Positions 58,165-64,000 of a stretch of DNA of 64,000 nt are shown piece by piece. Position 1 is the stretch's first letter. Each line of letters opens with the position of its first letter. The stretch comes from Annulohypoxylon bovei var. microspora. Its lineage: Eukaryota > Ascomycota > Sordariomycetes > Xylariales > Hypoxylaceae. Made by a program: the position numbers and the translations under genes. The notes below the pieces were generated by a model. That model had not been told where the DNA came from, searched no databases, and was given only the letters and a program-made list of their open reading frames with translations. Location: contig MU405269.1 of the NCBI GenBank assembly GCA_022836615.1, positions 1 to 64,000 on the forward strand, in the 5' to 3' direction.

Positions 58165-59470
58165 TTTCCAAGAGCTTTTATGTTCTTGTTTTTAGTGGTG
58201 TTGATGCCGGTGACGGGGGCTGAGCGGGTGTAAGTGCTTAACCGGAGCAGCTGCGGTGTTCTTGCCCAAAGTCTGATGATCGCGTCGGAGGCTAGGCGAC
58301 CCAGGTCACATTTACCGGGGCAGTTGCGGTGTTCTTGTCCTAACTAAGGAAGGTTGCTTCCGTCGGAGGCTAGGGAAGCCAATATGTTGGTAGGAGTATG
58401 GTGTGGTGTTGAACTTAAGTCGGTACAATGTCGCGTTGGTGGTTAGGCGACAAGGTAGAATTGCTTTATCCGGGGTAAGCTACGGTGTTCTTGTCCGAAA
58501 TCGAAGCACGGCGACGGCGACTAGGCGGGCGTATTTGCATTAACCGGAGCAGCTGCGGTGCTCTTGTCCAAGGTAAATTAAATACAATATCTTGTCGCGG
58601 CGGTCTCTAGGCGACTATTGTTGCGTTTTCCGGGGCACGCTGCGGTGTTCTTATCGATGGAGAACAAAAGTCGCATTGGAAACTAGGCGACTCAGGAAGA
58701 AAGAGGCATGGTGACTGGAGTGATCGGAGGTGTTTTTGGATAATATTCGAGGTCCGCGTCGGAAGCTAGGCGGGTCGAAGCGTTAACCGGAGCAGCTGCG
58801 GTGTTCTTATCGTGTCTAAGTTCGAGAGAGTCGCTATGACTGGGCGACTGAGGTGACATGACATTATCGAAAAGAAGAGGTGCCGGCGAGGGAGGCTAGG
58901 CGGGCGAGATCGCTTTATCCGGGGCAAGCTGCGGTGCTCGTGTCGATAGGAGAAACTCGATAGTCGCGTCGGTAACTAGGCGACTATGGTTGCGTTAACC
59001 GGGGCACGCTGCGGTGTTCTTGGCCAGTGTCGATATTCGATGTCTGCGGCGGAAGCTAGGCAGACATCTATGCATTAACCGGGGCAGCTGCGGTGTTCTT
59101 GTCAGGCCGAAGAAGATGAAGGGGGTGCTTGCGTCGGAAACTAGGCAAGTCTATGGTCGGATAGGAGTAAGAGTAGGGGTTGCGTTGACCGGGGCACGCT
59201 GCGGTGTTCTTGCCGATAAAGAACGATAGTCGCGGCGGAAGCTAGGCGACTATCTACAGGCGTTATCCGGGGTACGCTACGGTGCTCTTGTCGTATCCTA
59301 AGTTCGGGGCCGCGTCGGAAGCTAGGCGACCAGCGGCTTATCCGGGGCAGCTGCGGTGTTCGTGTCAAAATCCGTGCCGGCGACGGAAACTAGGCGGGCG
59401 GGGATTTGCATTTACCGGGGCAGCTGCGGTGTTCTTGTCGATGGTGAAGGGGATGACCGTCCTTCACGGG
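58165..59470. repeat. Tandem array of about 15 degenerate units, each with two hairpins
   Basis: Units of about 73-86 bp recur across 1.3 kb. Each has element A, core CCGGGGCAGCTGCGG, clear copies starting at 58242, 58315, 58470, 58544, 58630, 58787, 58919, 58999, 59079, 59189, 59267, 59342 and 59415. It also has element B, a hairpin with a near-constant 12-nt loop GTCGGAAGCTAG (variants allowed) closed by arms of 5-9 bp. Arm sequences differ between units yet stay complementary: GCTTCC/GGAAGC (58356, 58374), TGTCGC/GCGACA (58429, 58447), AGTCGC/GCGACT (58669, 58687), GATGTCTGC/GCAGACATC (59039, 59060), CTTGC/GCAAG (59128, 59145). Larger gaps between A elements hold decayed copies. Unit lengths are not multiples of three, so it is not a coding repeat. 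No known family was recognised. Confidence 0.85.
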
Positions 59471-59526
59471 GAGGGCCAGACAAAGCTCGTTGGGCTTGTG
59501 GGCGGGGGTATCGGCGGAACAGGGGT

Positions 59527-60843
59527 CTACTTGTGTGACGAGAGCCTCTTGGGCTTCCCGCCACTCTTCTTCAGCTCCTCTCTCTTCCTCTCGAGGCGCT
59601 GCTGGAGCCTTCGTTGGCTCCAGGCGTCCTGCAGGCCCTCTATGTCGTCCTCCAGCTTGCGATTCTGGAGGACGAGGAGGGCTCTGTCTCGGACACGGTT
59701 GTGCTCTTCATGGGCGGCTGCGAGCGCTTCCTCCATGGAGTTATACTCCATTTTGGGGCGCCCGAGCTTTCCAGTCAGAGGAGACGGGGTATAGGGAGAG
59801 GCGGAGGTGGGAGGTGAAGAGAGAGGAGTCTGGGAGGAGATGGGGGTACATGGAGTGGTGGGAGCGGAGGGGGGAGAAGTGGAGGAGGCGGGAGAAGAGT
59901 AATGGGGGAGGCGTTGGAGGTGCTTCGAGAGAACACGGTCGGACATCTCACGCTCGGCGAGCGCGAGTTGCTGGTCGTACTTCTGTCGGCACTCTTCCTC
60001 GTACTTTGAGCGGTGCTCGCGGTACGCGGAAGAGTACTTCTCTCGGAGCTCCTCCTTCAGTCCACCCATCTTCTTCTCCATAGCCTCCTTTGCCTTGGCC
60101 ACCTGGCTCACTGCATGGGCCTGAGCCTCTCGCAGCTGTGCCGAGGAGCTCTTCTGCTCCTCTTGCAGCTGAGCCGAGAAGCTCTTCTGCTCCTCTTGCA
60201 GCTGAGCCGAGGCGCTCTTCTGCTCCTCCTCCTTCTTCTCCACTATAATGAGAGTTAGTAAATATTTTCCTTTTATAAGAGGGTTCATGAATTTTTAGCA
60301 TGTCTCGGGAGTAATAACTCCTTAGTTAATTTGATTAAGAAGTTGTCACTCCCGAAAGGAGCTGAAAAGAGAGAAAAGAAATTATGAATTTGACTTACCC
60401 AGCTCCATGTATTCGGTCTGCAGACCCTTGAGTTCATCCTCAAGGGCCGCATTCTCGGCCTCCAGGTGCTCACATCGGGCCTCGGCACCGACGTCCACGT
60501 CGACAGCCATCATCTTGTAAGATTGCTCATACTTGGCAATCTTTCTCTCAAGACGACGCTTGTCGACGCGAAGTCGGTGCCGGTCTTTGAGTGAGCCCTC
60601 AATGGCCCTGTTGACCTTCTCTAGGGCTCTCTTCTGCAGCCCATTGATCTCCGTGAGACGAGAAATCTCCACCGTAGCTATCTGCACGGTGGTGTTTTTC
60701 TCGTCCCACAGGGTCTGACAATGGGCCTGCAGAAGAGCACAGGCATTCTCCAGCTCCTCGTACGAGGGCTTGGCGACGGGGGCGACGAACTCGGAAGACA
60801 TGGCGGCGGCGGCGGCGGCGGCAGTGGTACAATCGAAGGGCAT
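59527..60843 (-). CDS. Coiled-coil protein of unknown function beside the hairpin array
   Basis: Exons 60843-60399 and 60242-59527 (156-nt intron, GTAAGT donor, TAG acceptor) encode 386 aa. I chose the ATG at 60843 (MPFDCTTAAAAAAAMSSEF); a GTG extension upstream is unlikely, and MSSEF is a second possible start after an alanine run encoded by GCC repeats. Almost all of exon 1 and the first 110 residues of exon 2 are predicted coiled coil (for example RRLERKIAKYEQ, CEHLEAENAALEDELKGLQ). Exon 2 opens with three tandem copies of a ten-residue unit like EEQKSFSAQL. A Ser/Pro/Thr-rich linker (PTSASPYTPSPLTGKLGRPK) separates a final helical segment rich in R, E and Q. No enzyme motif is present and I do not recognise the family. 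Its 3' end points into the hairpin array, 60 bp away. Confidence 0.72.
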
Positions 60844-62401
60844 TGTGATTGTATCCACGGAAAGAGAGTGCAGGGTGACTGGAGGATGGCTGTTAGTGTC
60901 TACTTCTCTTTCAAAAAAAAAAAAAAAAAAAAAAGAGATGATTTGAAACCAGATGACTAACTAAAGCCTAGATGGATTGCTGGAGTGGTGATTGAATGAT
61001 CGAAGACAAGGTGATGGCTGGAGATGACAAAAAGAAGAAGAAGATATGAGATGGAGAGAGAATGTGTATGTGTGTGTATGATTAAAAAAAATAAGGGGAT
61101 GACTGAAGTAGATGCTCACTTGTAATGAAGGTTGAATATGAAAATGGGGATCGAAGATGGAGACAATTGTGAAAGATGAAGATTGGTGTTTGATGATTTC
61201 TGAAGATGAAAATAGAAGATGGAAATGTTGGATGTTTGGTGTTAAAAGTTTAAGGTCTAAGATGAAGTAGAGGGTTTGAAAGCGGTGATGTTGGCAAAAA
61301 TAGTGCGGTAGGGGACGAGGTGGTGGTGAAAATTGAAGCAACAGGGAAAAAAAAAAAAAAAAAAAGGTAATGGCTCGAGATGCAAGTTCTTACGTCGTAG
61401 TGATGATGATGATAGTAGTCAAAAATGCAGGCAATAGTCTGAGACGAGGATAATGATCGAGCACAGATGTGGTGATCGAAGGTGAAGTGTGAGTGTGGTA
61501 GCTGGAAGTGAAGATGCTACTTGTGAGAAGGCAATGATAAAGTGTAAAACGAAAAAGATTGTTCAGAAAATAAAATGATCTTGACTCAAGAATGCTTTTC
61601 AAGGTGAAGACCAGACAATTGGTTCAGGACAAGGTCAATGGTGAAGGTGACGAGTGATGGGTGATGGGTGATTATGGAGGATGAAGGTGATCGTCAAGAT
61701 GATAGTTGAAGATGTGAAAGTTTACTTACTGGCTGCGGAGATGGTGGTGGTGATGGTGGCAACGAAGAGATCTGTTGCGTGGTGCTGGGAGTACAAGCGA
61801 GAGTTTGGGTTGCAGTTGTGAGTAAAAGCTGCGGTTTGGTTCTAACTCTGGAAGCTTGTGGTAAGAAGGAAAGAAAAAAAAGAAAAAGATCCTGGGGTAA
61901 ATTCTTGGTCTATATAATTTCACTTGGAGGGCGGTAGGGTCGGTGACGAGATCTAAAATAAAAGCGGCAGAATTCCTACTACTGTTGCCAGGTGACAGTA
62001 TCTACAAGGTTGCTGGCGCTAACCCATACACTAACTGTTCACTAAGTTACGAGGGTTGGAACCGACTGACCGCCCAGATTCCCTGAAAAGGCACAGAATT
62101 AGCATTGCAAAGGCACCAGTGTTTTATTTTTTTAGTGTCTTTACTGGCAACTGACAACCGGCCACTAGGCTCTGGTGATGCTGATTGAGGATTGCTATAG
62201 AAGCTATGTATAGCTAATTGATTGTGCAAAGTTGGCATTACAACCAAACTCTCTCACTGGTTCAGGGCATCTAACAGGTAGCTACACGTACAACTAAGAT
62301 CCCTCTGGGGTTCGTTGCAACGTGCGAATTAGCATCGAAGGACCGCACCTAGAGGTCTCGGTGGAAGTTTTTTGATAACACAGGCGGCAGTAATATCAAT
62401 A
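60844..62401. other. Low-complexity region, probable spliced 5' leader of the coiled-coil gene
   Basis: On the plus strand this is purine- and GATG-rich; read on the minus strand it is C/T/CAT-rich, like a fungal 5' leader. It has long A runs at about 60913-60934 and 61347-61366. On the minus strand, splice-donor-like sites occur near 61735 (GTAAGT), 61394 (GTAAGA) and 61120 (GTGAGC), so the leader may be spliced. No protein-coding gene is supported. Confidence 0.35.
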
Positions 62402-63785
62402 TTAATTGTACCAGCCCCGAGATCCGGGCCCTTGATGGCTTTGTTCTTGGCGGTGTTCTATGATAGGGTCGGTGATGTTAAACGCACTGATGATATCGCG
62501 CCAAGTCTTCATATCGATGGAGAACACGGCCTGTTGCTTTTGGGCACGATGCTTAGAGGCGGCAGTCTCGTCTTCACGGTCGACAGGATCTTGGATGATG
62601 TTAGTAGGCTATTGGAGAAACTTGCAATTGAGTTCACTTACGTAAAGTTGGTAGTTTGTTCTCATCAAAGTCGATCTTGATACGACCATCTCGGATCAAA
62701 AAGCTGACGTAGAACATGTTCTCCACGGTTTGTCCGAAGGAATGTGGATTCACGACAAATCTCAAGAGATCGATACCACCAGTATCTCTAAGACCATGTT
62801 GATTCATTAATCTCTGAGCATCTTCCTCGCTAGCTCCACGCAAGACAGCACTCTCCACGGCATCCTGGGCCTCGCCCTGCACCTGCTTCAGTCTTTGAAG
62901 GATCTTAGAGCAGATGGTAGTAAGGTCGTTCTTTTCTGTCCTTTGAACTGCCTCGGCATCTAGAACCTCGGGTCTCGTCTCCTGTAGGTTGTTTGGTCTG
63001 AATGGGGCGCTACGCTTGACGATCTTTCTTTTCTTCACTTCGGCAGAAAGAGGGCCGAGGAGGAAACCAGGCGTGGCTGGACGTCGAATATTAGGTAGAC
63101 AAGCAAATCGACCAAGATGCTCCCAGTTGAACATGTCACCTTCGTCGCCGATCTCATCATCGTAATCACCTTCGTCACCTAGGGATCCACGACCAGGTCT
63201 TCTTCTGTGTTGCTGTGTAGAGGTAAGTTCAGGTGCATCATCTTCCGCAATGCCGGATCCTAATCGCATGTAGGTAATGCATTTTGAGACGAACTCCTCG
63301 ACATCAACTCCTTGAGCAATGTTGCCTGAAGTTAGGCGAACGGTTTTGCGGTAAGATGCATCAGCTGTGCTCACCAAGAGCTTCGAATCTATGGCAGCCT
63401 CGGTAGTTTGCTTCACATTAGATGACAGCTCATTGGCTTTACGTAGAGTCTCGTGTAAGCCAACCGAATCCAGTTTCAGGTATTCATCGTTGTTCTCATG
63501 AAGATCACGAAGAAGATCTCGATATCCGCGTTGCAGATTGCGCCTCTCTTCCATGGATTGATCCGGGTCAAAGTCCTGTTCCTCGATCCTAGCTTCAGAC
63601 TCAGGCTCGCGTGTTCGCCGTCTCGATTTAGCGTGCTCTGTGCCATTGGTCAAGGTTCTCTTCCTTTTTGATGCGCTCTCGGGTACTTTGCCTTTATCTC
63701 TGATGACCAAGGAATTGTGATGATCCTCGGGAGCTGATGTGGAACCCGAAGACTCAGCAGGGGGAGAGGAGGCTACTGATGACAT
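62402..63785 (-). CDS. NSE4: NSE4, kleisin subunit of the SMC5/6 complex
   Basis: Kleisin that bridges the SMC5 and SMC6 heads in the SMC5/6 repair complex. Exons 63785-62642 and 62589-62402 (52-nt intron, GTAAGT donor, AG acceptor) give 443 aa. The N-terminal 75 residues are disordered and basic. RRNLQRGYRDLLRDLHENND begins the kleisin N-terminal region that contacts SMC6, followed by the helical NELSSNVKQTTEAAIDSKLL and FVSKCITYMRLG. WEHLGRFACLPNIRRPATPGFLLGPL is the hallmark of Nse4. The C-terminal domain has LLRFVVNPHSFGQTVENMFYVSFLIRDG and, after the intron, QQAVFSIDMKTWRDIISAFNITDPII, which matches the conserved Nse4 C-terminal winged helix. The second exon is supported by restored homology. 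An ACGCGT site lies about 180 bp upstream. Confidence 0.93.
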
Positions 63786-64000
63786 GACTGAGTGGACGCT
63801 GTAAGTTGTAGATATGGGGAAAAGTTTCGGGTGAATGACTAGAAGTAATGAGTGGGTTCAACACCCTTTCAGGACGCCCTTTCAGTACGAAATCAAGATA
63901 AATCTCAAAAAAGATGATATCTGAGTTCGTTGTCGTTATCGTTATGGACCTCGTGGTAATGAGACGCGTCGACCGCGTCGACTTAAACTTTGACGCGACT
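63786..64000. promoter_or_regulatory. NSE4 upstream region with ACGCGT site
   Basis: The 215 bp available before the NSE4 start contain ACGCGT at 63964-63969 and two further GACGCG/CGCGTC-type cores within 30 bp. This is the MCB consensus bound by MBF-type factors in fungi; function is inferred from motif and position. Confidence 0.4.

Noticed and set aside
58165..59470. CRISPR array
   Set aside because: Fungal nuclear context, no cas genes, repeats are degenerate, and the unit is a structured module with paired arms instead of identical repeats with unique spacers.
59014..59800. Protein-coding reading of the hairpin array (frames repeating RQEHRSVPR or similar)
   Set aside because: Unit lengths vary and are not multiples of three, so no frame persists across the array; the apparent peptide repeats are local.

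Overview
The window is nuclear DNA of a filamentous ascomycete (Pezizomycotina; a Sordariomycete is my best guess). The support is direct: genes are split by short introns (about 50-140 nt) with GTAAGT-like donors; a HET-domain gene, a Pal1 gene and a fungal two-FAS1-domain gene are present; and the first 5.2 kb is an extremely AT-rich block of the kind left by repeat-induced point mutation (RIP). Exon coordinates below were assembled by hand from splice sites and reading frame, so they are predictions without transcript support.

Layout. 1-5160: AT-rich RIP-like block with no intact gene. 5161-16900: mitochondrial lipoyl synthase, an aldo-keto reductase, a HET-domain protein and a citrate-transporter-like membrane protein. 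16900-28400: an uncharacterised fungal membrane protein with a 5-nt microexon, histidyl-tRNA synthetase, a membrane-anchored aldehyde dehydrogenase and SMC5. 28400-43300: a Gin4/Hsl1-type kinase, fumarase, peroxisomal malate synthase and a short-chain dehydrogenase with an altered active site. 43300-56500: Pal1, a probable degenerate RAD51/RecA-like protein, a FAS1 protein, a catalytically dead-looking thioesterase-fold protein and an alpha/beta hydrolase. 56500-64000: a long gene-poor stretch, a tandem array of structured repeats, a coiled-coil protein gene and NSE4.

How genes connect. SMC5 and NSE4 belong to the same SMC5/6 genome-stability complex, lie on the same strand about 34 kb apart, and each has an ACGCGT (MCB-like) site within about 250 bp upstream of its start. 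Lipoyl synthase, fumarase and malate synthase are all central carbon enzymes (mitochondrial lipoylation, TCA cycle, glyoxylate bypass). Histidyl-tRNA synthetase and fumarase each show a mitochondrial presequence followed by an internal in-frame ATG at the start of the conserved body, the usual arrangement for dual targeting.

The most unusual element is at about 58165-59470. Some 15 degenerate units of about 75-85 bp each carry two short hairpins. The arm sequences of the second hairpin differ from unit to unit while base pairing is kept, and the first hairpin shows one repeated double substitution that also keeps pairing. That pattern suggests selection on (or a copying process that preserves) RNA or single-strand DNA structure. 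The array lies just beyond the 3' end of a coiled-coil gene that itself contains a small internal tandem repeat. I do not recognise it as any known family. A second window-wide signal is the 10-bp palindrome TACCTAGGTA, present at least eight times and only between genes.
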